Below, one piece after another: positions 43,180-52,964 of a stretch of 64,000 nucleotides of DNA. Position 1 is the stretch's first letter. Each line of letters begins with the position of its first letter. Below the pieces are notes generated by a model, which saw only the letters and a list, made by a program, of their open reading frames with translations, did no database searches and was not told the origin of the DNA. This DNA comes from Gemmatimonadaceae bacterium (lineage in GTDB: Bacteria > Gemmatimonadota > Gemmatimonadetes > Gemmatimonadales > Gemmatimonadaceae), in assembly GCA_019637445.1 (NCBI GenBank), contig JAHBVS010000001.1, positions 1,089,586 through 1,153,585 on the forward strand, in the 5' to 3' direction. A program made the position numbers and the translations under genes.

Positions 43180-43251
43180 GCGAGAGCGACTCAGCGTAGC
43201 CAGCTGGCGCAAGGGGACTCGCCGAACGACGCGCGGGAAACCACCTTATCC

Positions 43252-46218
43252 GTGCCCCCCGTGTCCGACGCCATCCGTGACCGCCTCGCCGCCACCCTGA
43301 GCGGCACCCACACCATCGAGCGTGAGCTCGGCGGCGGCGGGATGGCGCGCGTGTTCCTAGCCACGGAGCGCTCGCTCGGACGGCAAGTCGTCATCAAGAC
43401 GCTGCCTGACGAGGCCTGGACGCCTGCCACCGCGCAGCGCTTCCATCGCGAGATCCTCACCGCAGCGCAGCTCCAGCACGCCAACATCGTCCCGGTGCTC
43501 TCGGCTGGCGAGACGGACGGGCTGCCGTACTTCCTGATGCCCTGGGTGGACGGCGCCTCGCTGCGCGAGCGGATGGCCCGCGGCCCGGTGCCGCTGCAGG
43601 AAGCCGTCGCCATCCTGCGCGACGTCGCCCGCGCACTCGCCGCCGCACACGCGCGCAATGTCGTGCACCGCGACATCAAGCCCGAGAACATCCTGCTCTC
43701 GGCTGGCGCGGCCGTGGTCACCGACTTCGGCGTCGCGAAGGCCATCACGCTGGCGACTCAGGGTTCGATGACCAGCTCGGCGATGACGGCCGTCGGCACC
43801 ACACTCGGCACGCTCGCCTATATGGCGCCGGAGCAGATTGCCGGGGACCCGAGCCTCGACCATCGCGCGGACCTCTACGCCTGGGGCATGGTCGCGTACG
43901 AGCTGCTCGCGGGGCAGCGTCCGTTTGCGGACCTTGCGAACGTCGCGCTGACGCAGGCGCAGATGGTGAAGATGCCCGAGCCGCTGGGCAAGCTGGCGCC
44001 GACGGTGCCGCCTGCGCTGGCGCAGCTGGTGATGCAGTGCCTCGCGAAGGAAGCCAGCAAGCGGCCCGCCGACGCCACTGCGTTGCTCGCCGTGCTCGAC
44101 TCGCCGTCGGGCGAGGCGCTGGCGGCAATGCGGCCGTCCGCCAAGGGAAGATGGATCGCCGCCGCGGTCGTCGTCGTGGCCGGCATCGCCGGCTGGCTCA
44201 CGCTGGGCCGCGGCCCGGCCACCGACGAGCGCGTCATCGCGGTGGCACCGTTTCGCGTCGGCGGCGCGGCGCCGGACGCGCAGTACCTACGCGAGGGCTT
44301 GGCCGACCTCATGGTGCCGCAGCTCGCGGTCCTGCCGGAGCTGTCGACCGCAAGCATGCGCGTGGTGCTGGATCGCTGGAAGCGTACAGCCGGCAGCGCG
44401 GACGCCGACCTCGACGACGCCGGTGCCCTACGCGTGGCCCGTGATGCCGGCGCCGGCCAGCTGATTCTCGGCGACCTCATCGGCACCGCGGACCGCCTTA
44501 CCGTGTCCGCACGCTTGCTCCGCTCCCGCGACGGCAAGGAACTCGCCCAGACGCAGGTGACCGGATCGTCGGACAGCCTCGCGGTGCTGGCGACGCGCGT
44601 GGTGACCGCCTTGATGTCCGTGCGCGACGGCGTGACGACAGAGCGCATCCGCAGCGTCCTCAGTGCCTCGTCGGCCGCCATCGCACCGTATCTGCGAGGA
44701 GAGCAGCTGTTCCGCCGCGGCCGCTACGCCGACGCCCGCAATGCCTTCCATGAAGCGTGGCAGGCGGATTCGACGATGGCGATTGCCGCGTTGCGCATCA
44801 GCTTCACCAATGGCTGGACCCTCAACAACATCCTGCCGGGCCCCTGGCTCCAGCGGGCGTGGGCGCATCGCGACAGGCTGGTGGGCACCGACTCCCTGCT
44901 GCTCATCTCACAGCTCGGCATCAACTATCCCGAGCCAACGCCGCGCCGTGCGCACGTGGCCGCGCTCGAGCGCATGGCCCAGCGCGCGAACTCCGCCGAG
45001 CTCTGGTATGCGTACGGCGACCTCGTCGTCCACAACGGCATGATGCTCGGCATCGACGACTTCTGGGAGCGCGCTCTGGACGCCTTCCGGCGGGCCGAGG
45101 CCATCGACTCCTCGTTCATCGGGGCGCTGGAGCACCAGCCGCAGGGCTATGCCACGCTCGGGGACATCGCCGCCGCGCGGGCCGCCCTGCAGCGACAGGC
45201 GCGCGTCGACTCGCTCGGCGACTGGTATCCCGTCAGTCAGGTCGTGGTGGAGTTCGCCGACGGCACGGTGCCGGAGCAGATGCAGGCCCTGCGTCGCGCG
45301 GCGGTGAAACGCCCGGTCATCGTGCAGGGATTCGGACTCGACCTCGCCGCGTCGGATGGCGGGTACAACTGGCCGCCGAACCTTGTGCTGCTGGACTCCA
45401 TCGACGCCTTCGCGCGCGCGACGCTCTCGCCGGACGCGTACCGCAATCAGTTCGGTGCGGGTCTGCAGTATGCGCTCCGGAACACGGGGCAGTTGAAGCG
45501 CCTGCGCGCGATGGGAAGCCCGCCCGCGTACATGTCCGATTTTGCGACCAACTTCCCAGCCGAGCACGGCGAGGCAATCGCCGCCGCGTTGTTCTGGGGC
45601 GACGACAGCCTGGCAGCACAGCGGGCAGCCACGCGGCTGGAGAGCGAACTGCCACGGCTTGACGCGGCTTCCCGTATCGAGGCGCAGGCATTGCTCGGCC
45701 TCTGGGCGATTGCCCAGCGCGACACACCCGCAGCGCAGCAGCGGCTTCGCGAACTCGAGACCAGCGCAGGCAACTCGTCCGACGCCGCCCTGCGCCAGCG
45801 CGCGGGGGCGCTCGCTGCCGCCGTGCAGCTTCCGCTTGCCGTGGAGCGCGGGGACAACGACCTCGCCGCACGGCTCGCACTCGCCGATTCACTGCTGATC
45901 GACGTGCCTGGCATCAGCCGGGAGTCCCGCACCATTGGCAACTTCGTGCTCGCCACAGCCTATGAGCGTGCCGGACGTTCACAGGACGCGCTGCGCGTGA
46001 TGCGGCGCCGCGACTACCAGCTGGCCTACGCATTCCTCGCCTCGGAACGCCTCTATCGCATCGGCCAGCTCGCGGAAGAGACGGGGAACGTCGACGAGGC
46101 GATCAGCGCGCTCCGCAACTTCGTCGCGATGCGCGAACGGGCGGACCCACAGTTCCAGCCGCAGGTGCAGCAGGCCCGCGATCGCCTCGCGCGCCTCGAG
46201 AGACAGGCGAAGCGCTAG
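43252..46218 (+). CDS. Membrane Ser/Thr protein kinase with C-terminal sensor/TPR-like region
   Basis: This is a Hanks-type kinase of 988 residues. The kinase domain (about 20-285) is intact: glycine loop ELGGGGMARVF, Lys in QVVIKTLP, HRDIKPENILL, TDFGVAK and YMAPEQIAG. One membrane helix follows at about 302-318. The outer part starts with a domain resembling the FlgO/TolB-N-like module of such kinases (VIAVAPFRVGG, YLREGLADLMVPQLA) and goes on as helical TPR-like repeats to the end. It probably senses periplasmic conditions and phosphorylates unknown targets. The start may be GTG 43252 or GTG 43261. A lone operon is likely. Confidence 0.9.
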   Translation: MPPVSDAIRDRLAATLSGTHTIERELGGGGMARVFLATERSLGRQVVIKTLPDEAWTPATAQRFHREILTAAQLQHANIVPVLSAGETDGLPYFLMPWVDGASLRERMARGPVPLQEAVAILRDVARALAAAHARNVVHRDIKPENILLSAGAAVVTDFGVAKAITLATQGSMTSSAMTAVGTTLGTLAYMAPEQIAGDPSLDHRADLYAWGMVAYELLAGQRPFADLANVALTQAQMVKMPEPLGKLAPTVPPALAQLVMQCLAKEASKRPADATALLAVLDSPSGEALAAMRPSAKGRWIAAAVVVVAGIAGWLTLGRGPATDERVIAVAPFRVGGAAPDAQYLREGLADLMVPQLAVLPELSTASMRVVLDRWKRTAGSADADLDDAGALRVARDAGAGQLILGDLIGTADRLTVSARLLRSRDGKELAQTQVTGSSDSLAVLATRVVTALMSVRDGVTTERIRSVLSASSAAIAPYLRGEQLFRRGRYADARNAFHEAWQADSTMAIAALRISFTNGWTLNNILPGPWLQRAWAHRDRLVGTDSLLLISQLGINYPEPTPRRAHVAALERMAQRANSAELWYAYGDLVVHNGMMLGIDDFWERALDAFRRAEAIDSSFIGALEHQPQGYATLGDIAAARAALQRQARVDSLGDWYPVSQVVVEFADGTVPEQMQALRRAAVKRPVIVQGFGLDLAASDGGYNWPPNLVLLDSIDAFARATLSPDAYRNQFGAGLQYALRNTGQLKRLRAMGSPPAYMSDFATNFPAEHGEAIAAALFWGDDSLAAQRAATRLESELPRLDAASRIEAQALLGLWAIAQRDTPAAQQRLRELETSAGNSSDAALRQRAGALAAAVQLPLAVERGDNDLAARLALADSLLIDVPGISRESRTIGNFVLATAYERAGRSQDALRVMRRRDYQLAYAFLASERLYRIGQLAEETGNVDEAISALRNFVAMRERADPQFQPQVQQARDRLARLERQAKR

Positions 46219-46239
46219 GGCTGGCCCCACCGATGATGG

Positions 46240-47166
46240 CTAGCTCGGCTCCGCCGGATGCGCCTCACTCGAAGCCAACACCCCGCGAATGAACGCCCCC
46301 GCGGCCGTGAGCGCCGTGAGATCCACGCCGGTCACATACCCCTGCGCCAGCAACCTCGCGAGCACCGCCTCTGTCGCCACGTTGCCCGTCGCGCCCGGCG
46401 CGTACGGGCAGCCGCCCAACCCCGCCGCGCTGGCGTCGATGCTGCGCACGCCGAGCGCCAGGCAGGACTCGAGGTTCGCCAATGCGCGTCCGTACGTGTC
46501 GTGGAAGTGGGCGTTGACGCGCGACGCGTCGGTCAGTCTGAGCACGCCCTCGAACACGCGCGTCACCTGCTCGGGGTGCCCGACGCCGATGGTGTCCGCA
46601 ATCGACAGCTCGTCCACGCCCAACTCGAGGAGCGCGGACGCCACGCGCGCCACCGCCTCCGGCGCAATGTCGCCCTCGTAAGGGCAACCCAGCGCACAGG
46701 ACACCGTGCCACGCACATGCAGGCCGGCTGCCTTGGCCTGCATCACCACCGGTTGAAACCGTTCCAGTGACTCCGCGATCGAACAGTTGATGTTCCGCTG
46801 CGAGAAAGTCTCGCTCGCCGCCCCGAACACAACGATGCCGTCGGGCTTGGTCGGCAAGGCACGATCCAGACCGCGCGCGTTGGGCACAAGCACCGTGTAG
46901 CGCGTGCCCGCACGCCGCGTGATCCCCGCCATCACGTGCTCGGCGTCCGCCAACTGCGGAATCGCCCTCGGCGACACGAAGCTCGTCACTTCGATCACCG
47001 GCACGCCGGCCGCGGAGAGCCGGTCCACCAACTCGACCTTTGCTATCGTCGGCACGACAGCCTTCTCGTTCTGAAGGCCGTCGCGCGGAGAGACGTCGAC
47101 GATGGTGACGCGGTTGGATGCGGGAGTCACGGAAGCCAGTCGCGGATTGGTTGCCCAGCGAAGCAT
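46240..47166 (-). CDS. Hydroxymethylglutaryl-CoA lyase
   Basis: This enzyme splits HMG-CoA into acetoacetate and acetyl-CoA, the last step of leucine degradation. The 308-residue product has VTIVDVSPRDGLQNEK (substrate and metal Asp), HFHDTYGRALANL, and the signature loop LGGCPYAPGATGNVATEAV with the conserved Cys. ATG 47166 gives a short extra N-terminus; GTG 47130 is an alternative. No other leucine-pathway gene is adjacent; an acyl-CoA dehydrogenase lies 15 kb away. The gene is divergent from the VOC gene with only 30 bp between the starts. Confidence 0.92.
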   Translation of the reverse strand: MLRWATNPRLASVTPASNRVTIVDVSPRDGLQNEKAVVPTIAKVELVDRLSAAGVPVIEVTSFVSPRAIPQLADAEHVMAGITRRAGTRYTVLVPNARGLDRALPTKPDGIVVFGAASETFSQRNINCSIAESLERFQPVVMQAKAAGLHVRGTVSCALGCPYEGDIAPEAVARVASALLELGVDELSIADTIGVGHPEQVTRVFEGVLRLTDASRVNAHFHDTYGRALANLESCLALGVRSIDASAAGLGGCPYAPGATGNVATEAVLARLLAQGYVTGVDLTALTAAGAFIRGVLASSEAHPAEPS

Positions 47167-47196
47167 AATGCAGTCACCCGCGCCTTCGGAGTCTCC

Positions 47197-47694
47197 GTGT
47201 CGTCCGCCACTTCGTATACCGTCCCGGCAAGCACCGCTATTGGCCACGTCCACCTCAAGGTCGCGGACCTGCAGCGCGCCCTCGCCTTCTATCAAGGCGT
47301 GCTCGGCTTCGAGCTCAAGCAGCTGTACGGCAACCAGGCGGCCTTCGTCTCGGCCGGCGGCTACCACCACCACATCGGACTCAACACCTGGGAGAGCGCC
47401 GGAGGCTCGCCGCCGCCGCGCGGCAGCACCGGGCTCTACCACACGGCGATTCTCTATCCGACGCGCCGCGACCTCGCCGTCGCCGTGCGCCGCGTGCTCG
47501 ACGCCGGCATTCCGCTCAGTGGCGCCTCGGACCACGGCGTCTCCGAGGCGATCTATCTCGATGACCCCGACGGCAACGGCGTCGAGCTCTATGTGGACCG
47601 TCCGGAATCCGAGTGGCCGCGCGACGCCAATGGCCAGCTGGCGATGGGCTCGCAGCGGCTCGACCTCGCCGCACTGCTGAAACTGGCCGAGTGA
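47197..47694 (+). CDS. VOC-superfamily protein (glyoxalase/catechol dioxygenase-like)
   Basis: This is a 165-residue metal-dependent vicinal oxygen chelate protein. It shows HVHLKVADLQRALAFYQGVLGFE with the first His ligand, YHHHIGLNTW, LYHTAILYP and IYLDDPDGNGVELYVD with the terminal Glu, resembling catechol 2,3-dioxygenase subunit-like proteins (CatE/YfiE). The substrate is unknown. GTG 47197 has GGAG five bases upstream. Its stop overlaps the GTG of the next gene by four bases, starting a co-directional run that extends to 54110. Confidence 0.87.
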   Translation: MSSATSYTVPASTAIGHVHLKVADLQRALAFYQGVLGFELKQLYGNQAAFVSAGGYHHHIGLNTWESAGGSPPPRGSTGLYHTAILYPTRRDLAVAVRRVLDAGIPLSGASDHGVSEAIYLDDPDGNGVELYVDRPESEWPRDANGQLAMGSQRLDLAALLKLAE

Positions 47695-48644
47695 CCACCA
47701 AGGCCCGCCAGGCGACCGCGCTGCTCGACAGAATGCCGAGCGGCTTCACGACGCGTTTCGCGCCGGCACCCACGGGCCATCTGCATCTCGGTCACCTCGT
47801 CAACGCGATCTGGGTCTGGGGCCTCGCCGCGGCTCGCGGCGGCCGCGTGCTGTTACGCATCGAGGACCACGACCGCGGCCGCTGCCGACCCGAGTTCGAG
47901 CGCAGCATCCTCGACGACCTCGACTGGCTCGGCCTGGTGCCTGACGCCGCGGGCACCGACGACTTTCGCCGGGGCCCGACTCCGCATCGCCAGAGCGACA
48001 ACCTCGCCCGCTACGAGGCCGTACTGCGAGAACTCGAGGCCGAGGGGCGCGCGTATCCCTGCATCTGCTCGCGCACGGAGATCGCCCGCGCCAACGCCGA
48101 GATGGGGCAGCCCGACCGCGCGGGACAGGAGCAGCGATATCCCGGCAGCTGTCGCGACCGCGGGCTCGGCGCAGACGTCACGCTCGCGCGGCGGCTTGTC
48201 GTGCGCGAGAGCAACCTCGAGGAGTTCAAAGACCTGCGGCTCGGACCGCAGGCGCAGGATCCGCCCTCGCAGTGCGGCGACGTGCTGCTGCGCGACCGCG
48301 CTGGCAACTTCACGTATCAGTTCGCCGTCGTCGTGGATGACTTCGACCAAGGCGTGAATGTCGTTATCCGCGGCGAGGACCTGCTCGACTCGACCGGCCG
48401 TCAGCTGCGCATTGCCAAACTGATCGGCCGCCCGGCGCCACCGCGCTTCCTGCACCATCCACTCGTACTGCACCCCGACGGTAGCAAGCTGAGCAAGTCG
48501 GCCGGTGACACCGGCATCGGCGAGCTCCGAAGCAACGGCGCGAGCGCTGCTGAGTTGTTGGGGCGGGCCGCCGGACTTGCCGGACTCGGACACGACGGCC
48601 TGCCCATTCACGCGCAAGACCTCGCCGGACTGTTCGCTCGATAA
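47691..48644 (+). CDS. gluQ: Glutamyl-Q tRNA(Asp) synthetase
   Basis: This paralogue of glutamyl-tRNA synthetase lacks an anticodon-binding domain and glutamylates queuosine in tRNA(Asp). It has 317 residues from the GTG that overlaps the VOC stop, or 303 from ATG 47733. The HIGH-type motif is in RFAPAPTGHLHLGHLVNAIW. The zinc Cys are in YPCICSRTEIA and a later SCRDRG. The KMSKS equivalent is GSKLSKSAGD. The short length, ending soon after that motif, separates it from GltX. Confidence 0.9.
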   Translation: MTTKARQATALLDRMPSGFTTRFAPAPTGHLHLGHLVNAIWVWGLAAARGGRVLLRIEDHDRGRCRPEFERSILDDLDWLGLVPDAAGTDDFRRGPTPHRQSDNLARYEAVLRELEAEGRAYPCICSRTEIARANAEMGQPDRAGQEQRYPGSCRDRGLGADVTLARRLVVRESNLEEFKDLRLGPQAQDPPSQCGDVLLRDRAGNFTYQFAVVVDDFDQGVNVVIRGEDLLDSTGRQLRIAKLIGRPAPPRFLHHPLVLHPDGSKLSKSAGDTGIGELRSNGASAAELLGRAAGLAGLGHDGLPIHAQDLAGLFAR

Positions 48645-48656
48645 CAGATTCTGGGG

Positions 48657-50408
48657 ATGCCGACCCCTATCCTTCGCGCCGCGCTCGCGCTGCTGGCGCT
48701 CGCGGCCCCGCTCGCCGCGCAGGAAGCCGACCTGATCCTCACCGACGGCCGCATCTGGACCGGGGACTCCCTGCAGCCCTACGCCGCAGCCGTCGCCATC
48801 CGCGACGGAAAGTTCATCGCCGTCGGCTCGAACGCGCAGGCGCTGGCGCACCGCACCGCCAACTCGCGCGTCGTCTCGCTCGGTGGCCGCTTCGCCACCC
48901 CGGGCTTCATCGACAACCACACGCACTTCAACAGCGCCGGTGCCCTGTTGCTCGGCGTGAACCTGCTCGACGTGAGCGATGCGCGCGCCTTCGCCGAACG
49001 GGTGAAAGGTGCGCGGGACCGACTACCCGCGGACGCCTGGATCACCGGCGGTGACTGGGGCGCCTACGAGGACTGGGCAGCCAACAGCGCTGGTGCTACC
49101 GACGCGCAGCGCCGCGCGCGCTTCAGTCCGGACCGCGGCGTCATCGACAGTCTCACGCCGCGCAGTCCGGCGCTACTCCAGCGCTGGGACCGCTCGGCGT
49201 ACCTCGCCAACGGCGCCGCGCTCACGGCCTCCGGTCTCAGCTGTGCAACGCCCGTCGAGGGCCTCGAATGCCTGCGCGGCAACGCCACCGGCCGCGTGAG
49301 TGGCGCGGCTTTGGCCCGCGTGCGCGCCGCCATCCCGCCCAAGTCGTTCGACCAACGCCTGCGCGAGGCCCGCGTCGCGCTCCAACATCTCAATGAGCTT
49401 GGCGTCACGGGCATCCACGACATCACGCCGCGCGAGATGTTTCCCGTCTACCACGAGCTCAAGCGCCGCGGCGAGCTCACCGTGCGCGTCTACGCCCGAC
49501 CCACGCTCGACAAGTGGGACGAGCTCACGGCCGTCGGCCTGCCCCACGGCTTCGGCGACGACATGCTGCGCATCGGTGGCCTGAAGGGCTTCGTCGACGG
49601 CATCCAAGGCAACTCCACCGCGCGCTTCTACGAGCCGCAGCTGCACTCCGGCCTCCGCGGCAGTTGGCGCGACTCCACCAACACGGCCGCCACCAGCGGC
49701 GCCGGCTCAGGCATGGAGCCCGCTGGCAACATGCTCCGCAATCTCGACGGCGCCGACCGCGCAGGCCTCTGGCCTCAGGTCCACGCCATCGGTGACGAGG
49801 CGATCGACACGCTGCTCACGCTCTACGAGCAAGTGATGCGCGAGAACCCCGCCCGCGAGCGACGCTTCCGCATCATCCATTCGCAGGTACTCCGCGGTCC
49901 CGAAGTCGCCCAGCGCTACGCACGGCTCGGGGTGATCGCCGAGGTGCAGCCGTATCACGCGATCGATGACATGCGCTGGATGGAAGAGCGCATCGGTGAA
50001 CGCGCGCGCTGGGCGTATGCCTTCCGCACGCTGCACGACGCCGGCGTCACGCTGACCTTCGGCTCCGACTGGCCCGGCACGAATGCCTCGTGGTATACGG
50101 CGAACCCAATGCAGATCCTCTACGCCGCCGTCACGCGCGAGACCTTGGACGGCAGCCCCAGCGGCGGCTGGTTCCCGCAGGAAAAGCTGGACCTCGAGAC
50201 CTCGCTGCGCGCCTACACGGTGAACAACGCCTGGGCCGAGGGTGAGGAGGATCGCAAGGGACGCGTAATGGTCGGCTTCCTCGCCGATCTCACGGTCGTC
50301 GAGCGCGACCTCTTCGCCATTCCGCCCACGCAGCTCAAGGATGTGAAGGCGCTGCTGACCGTTGTGGACGGTCGCATCGTGTACGCCGCCGCGCCCTTCG
50401 CGCGGTGA
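48657..50408 (+). CDS. Exported YtcJ-like amidohydrolase
   Basis: This is a 583-residue metal-dependent hydrolase of the Amidohydro_3 (YtcJ) group. A signal peptide (residues 1-21, ending PLAAQ) sends it to the periplasm. Metal-site motifs are PGFIDNHTHFNSAGA, GLKGFVDGIQGNSTARFYEP, PQVHAIGDEAIDTLL, RIIHSQVLRGPEVA and TFGSDWPGTNASW. YtcJ-like enzymes cleave N-acyl or amide compounds, but the substrate here is unknown. It overlaps the next gene, a sodium symporter, by four bases, so hydrolysis outside and uptake of the product is a reasonable inference. Confidence 0.88.
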   Translation: MPTPILRAALALLALAAPLAAQEADLILTDGRIWTGDSLQPYAAAVAIRDGKFIAVGSNAQALAHRTANSRVVSLGGRFATPGFIDNHTHFNSAGALLLGVNLLDVSDARAFAERVKGARDRLPADAWITGGDWGAYEDWAANSAGATDAQRRARFSPDRGVIDSLTPRSPALLQRWDRSAYLANGAALTASGLSCATPVEGLECLRGNATGRVSGAALARVRAAIPPKSFDQRLREARVALQHLNELGVTGIHDITPREMFPVYHELKRRGELTVRVYARPTLDKWDELTAVGLPHGFGDDMLRIGGLKGFVDGIQGNSTARFYEPQLHSGLRGSWRDSTNTAATSGAGSGMEPAGNMLRNLDGADRAGLWPQVHAIGDEAIDTLLTLYEQVMRENPARERRFRIIHSQVLRGPEVAQRYARLGVIAEVQPYHAIDDMRWMEERIGERARWAYAFRTLHDAGVTLTFGSDWPGTNASWYTANPMQILYAAVTRETLDGSPSGGWFPQEKLDLETSLRAYTVNNAWAEGEEDRKGRVMVGFLADLTVVERDLFAIPPTQLKDVKALLTVVDGRIVYAAAPFAR

Positions 50409-51778
50409 CCCTCGCGCTCGGCGCACTCGCCGGCTTTCTCGTCCTGCAGGTCGCGATCGGCGTTTGGGTCTCACGCCGCATCGCGACCGAGGACGACTAT
50501 CTCGTCGGTGGGCGGCGGTTCGGCTACACGCTGGCCACCTTCTCGATCTTCGCCACCTGGTTCGGCGCGGAGACAATGATTGGCTCCGCTGGCGAGGTTT
50601 ACAGCGGCGGGCTTTCGCTGGCCTCGGCCGAACCGTTCGGCTACGCGCTCTGCTTGATCTTGATGGGCGCCCTGCTCGCGAAGCCGCTGTGGAATCGCGG
50701 GCTGACTACCTTGGCGGACCTGTACCGCGCGCGCTTCGGCGTCGGCGTGGAACGCCTGGCTGCCATTGTGCTCATCCCGACGTCGGTGCTCTGGGCGGCG
50801 GCGCAGGTGCGCGCCTTTGGATCGGTCATCGCGCTGGTCGGCGACATCAATCTCACGGTCGGCATCGGTGTGGCCGCGGTGTTCACGATTGCCTACACGA
50901 CGTTCGGTGGCCTGCTGGCCGACGCCGTCACCGACGTCCTGCAGGGCGTGGTGCTTGTGACCGGCCTCTTGCTGCTGCTCGTGCTCGTGATCGTACGCGT
51001 GGGCGGAGCCGGGGCGGCGCTCGACGCGCTGGCCGCCGGTGGCGGCATCAACCTCACACCGGCTGACGCCGGCCCCTGGTATGCAACGCTTGAGGCCTGG
51101 GCGATTCCCGTCTGCGGCTCGCTGGTCGCCACGGAGGTCGTCGGCCGCGTCATCGCCGCGCGCAACCCAACCGTGGCACAGCGCTCAAGCATCGGCGCCG
51201 GCGTGCTCTACCTCGCCGTCGGCTGCATCCCTGTGCTGATCGCATTGCTGGCGGGTGGCTTCGTGGGCGAACTCGCGGACGCCGAGCAAGTGTTGCCCAC
51301 CGTGGCACGAGAGCTGTTGTCGCCGCTCGCATTTGCGATCTTCGCCGGCGGACTGGTCTCGGCGATTCTCTCCACCGTGGACTCCACCTTGCTCGTGGCC
51401 TCCGGCCTGCTCAGCCACAACCTGCTCGTGCCCTGGCTCGGCGTCAGCACCGATCGCGGCAAGGTGCGCCTGGCCCGCGCCGGTGTGATTGGTTTCGGCA
51501 TCCTGGCCTACGCGCTGGCCGCAACAGCAAGCGGCGTGCTTGGACTAGTCGAACAGGCGTCGGCATTCGGCAGCGCCGGCATCCTTGTCACGACGCTCTT
51601 TGCGTTGTTCACCACCCTCGGTTCGCCGCGCACGGCAGCGCTGACGCTGATCGCTGCGTTGCTGTCCTATGTTGGCGGCGTGATTGCCGGCATCCCCACG
51701 CCGTTCCTTGCCTCGCTCGCCCTTGCCCTCCTGACCTGGACCATTGGATGCGTGACGGACTCCGCGGCGTCCTCGTAG
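50405..51778 (+). CDS. Sodium:solute symporter (SSS family)
   Basis: This is a 457-residue SSS transporter with about 12-13 helices. Family patterns are DDYLVGGRRFGYTLATFSIFATWFGAE split around the first helices, TTLADLYRARFG, YTTFGGLLADAVTDVLQG and late FAGGLVSAILSTVDSTLLVASGL with the sodium-site Ser residues. It lacks the long insertion seen in the symporter at 10830-12536 and belongs to a different subgroup. It is coupled to the exported amidohydrolase by a four-base overlap and overlaps the next gene by 31 bp. Confidence 0.88.
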   Translation: MTLALGALAGFLVLQVAIGVWVSRRIATEDDYLVGGRRFGYTLATFSIFATWFGAETMIGSAGEVYSGGLSLASAEPFGYALCLILMGALLAKPLWNRGLTTLADLYRARFGVGVERLAAIVLIPTSVLWAAAQVRAFGSVIALVGDINLTVGIGVAAVFTIAYTTFGGLLADAVTDVLQGVVLVTGLLLLLVLVIVRVGGAGAALDALAAGGGINLTPADAGPWYATLEAWAIPVCGSLVATEVVGRVIAARNPTVAQRSSIGAGVLYLAVGCIPVLIALLAGGFVGELADAEQVLPTVARELLSPLAFAIFAGGLVSAILSTVDSTLLVASGLLSHNLLVPWLGVSTDRGKVRLARAGVIGFGILAYALAATASGVLGLVEQASAFGSAGILVTTLFALFTTLGSPRTAALTLIAALLSYVGGVIAGIPTPFLASLALALLTWTIGCVTDSAASS

Positions 51779-52935
51779 GCGCCGCCTTCCTGATGGCGAC
51801 CTCGGCCGTGGGGCCGGGGTTCCTCACGCAGACGGCCGTGTTTACCGAACGTCTCGGCGCGAGCTTCGGCTTCGCAATCGTCGTCGCCGCGGTGATCGAC
51901 CTCGTGGCGCAACTGAACATCTGGCGCGTACTCGCCGTCACGGGGCGCCGGGCACAGGACGTGGCGAATGACGTCGCGCCAGGACTTGGTACGCTGCTCG
52001 CCGTGCTTGTCGCACTCGGCGGGCTTGCCTTCAACATCGGCAACCTCGCCGGTGCGGGCCTTGGGCTCAACGTGGTCTTCGACCTTCCGGTTGCCGCGGG
52101 TGCGGCGATCAGCGCGGTCGTCGCGATTGTCGTCTTCGTCGCGAAGGAAGCGGGTCGCGCAATGGACCGTTTTGCGCTCTTCCTCGGCCTCGTGCTGGTA
52201 GTGCTCACGTGGTATGTGGCCGCGGCGGCGCAGCCGCCCGTGGCCGAGGCACTGCAGCGCAGCATCGTGCCGGAGCGCATCGACCTGCTCGCCATCGTGA
52301 CGATCGTCGGTGGTACGGTGGGTGGTTACATCACTTTTGCGGGCGCGCACCGCCTGATCGACGCTGGCGTCGCAGGGCGCGAGCACCTCGGCAAGGTCAC
52401 GGGCTCCGCGCTCTGGGCCATCGGCGTGGCGACCTTGATGCGCTGTGTGCTCTTCCTGGCGGCGCTCGCCATCGTGCACCGAGGCATCGCGCTGGATCCC
52501 GCCAACCCGCCGGCGAGCGTGTTTCGCCACGCCACCGGCGAGATTGGATATCGCATCTTTGGCGTGGTGATGTGGAGTGCGGCCATCACCTCGGTGGTCG
52601 GAGCCGCGTACACCTCGGTGAGCTTCCTTCGCGGTCTGCACGCCAGCGTGTCCGCGCAGTGGACCCGCTACGTGATCGGCTTCATCGCACTTTCGGCGAT
52701 GGGCTTCCTCATCATCGGACGGCCGGTGCGCACCTTGGTCCTCGTCGGCGCACTCAACGGCCTCATCCTTCCGCTTGCGCTCGGCACGATGGTCATCGCC
52801 GCACGCCGCGCCGCCGTGGTCGGCGACTACCGGCACCCGACCTGGCTCAGCGTCAGCGGGGCATTGGTCGCGCTGGGCATGGCGGCCGCCGGGGCCCTTG
52901 TCCTCTGGCGTGACGTCCCGGCCCTGATGCGGTAG
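51748..52935 (+). CDS. NRAMP-related transporter lacking the DPGN metal motif
   Basis: This is a 395-residue inner-membrane protein with about 11 helices and an NRAMP-like fold. Where classical metal-transporting NRAMPs have DPGN in helix 1, it has GPGF (LMATSAVGPGFLTQTAVFTE). The helix-6 metal motif (MPH) is also absent; that region reads ITFAGAHRLIDAG. It is therefore closer to the NRAMP-related set (for example YcsG-like or magnesium NRMT proteins) than to manganese/iron transporters. Its position after an amidohydrolase and an SSS symporter suggests an organic or magnesium substrate. The start lies 31 bp inside the symporter end. Confidence 0.82.
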   Translation: MRDGLRGVLVGAAFLMATSAVGPGFLTQTAVFTERLGASFGFAIVVAAVIDLVAQLNIWRVLAVTGRRAQDVANDVAPGLGTLLAVLVALGGLAFNIGNLAGAGLGLNVVFDLPVAAGAAISAVVAIVVFVAKEAGRAMDRFALFLGLVLVVLTWYVAAAAQPPVAEALQRSIVPERIDLLAIVTIVGGTVGGYITFAGAHRLIDAGVAGREHLGKVTGSALWAIGVATLMRCVLFLAALAIVHRGIALDPANPPASVFRHATGEIGYRIFGVVMWSAAITSVVGAAYTSVSFLRGLHASVSAQWTRYVIGFIALSAMGFLIIGRPVRTLVLVGALNGLILPLALGTMVIAARRAAVVGDYRHPTWLSVSGALVALGMAAAGALVLWRDVPALMR

Positions 52936-52964
52936 CTTCTCCCCACCCCTCCACCGGAGCCCCG

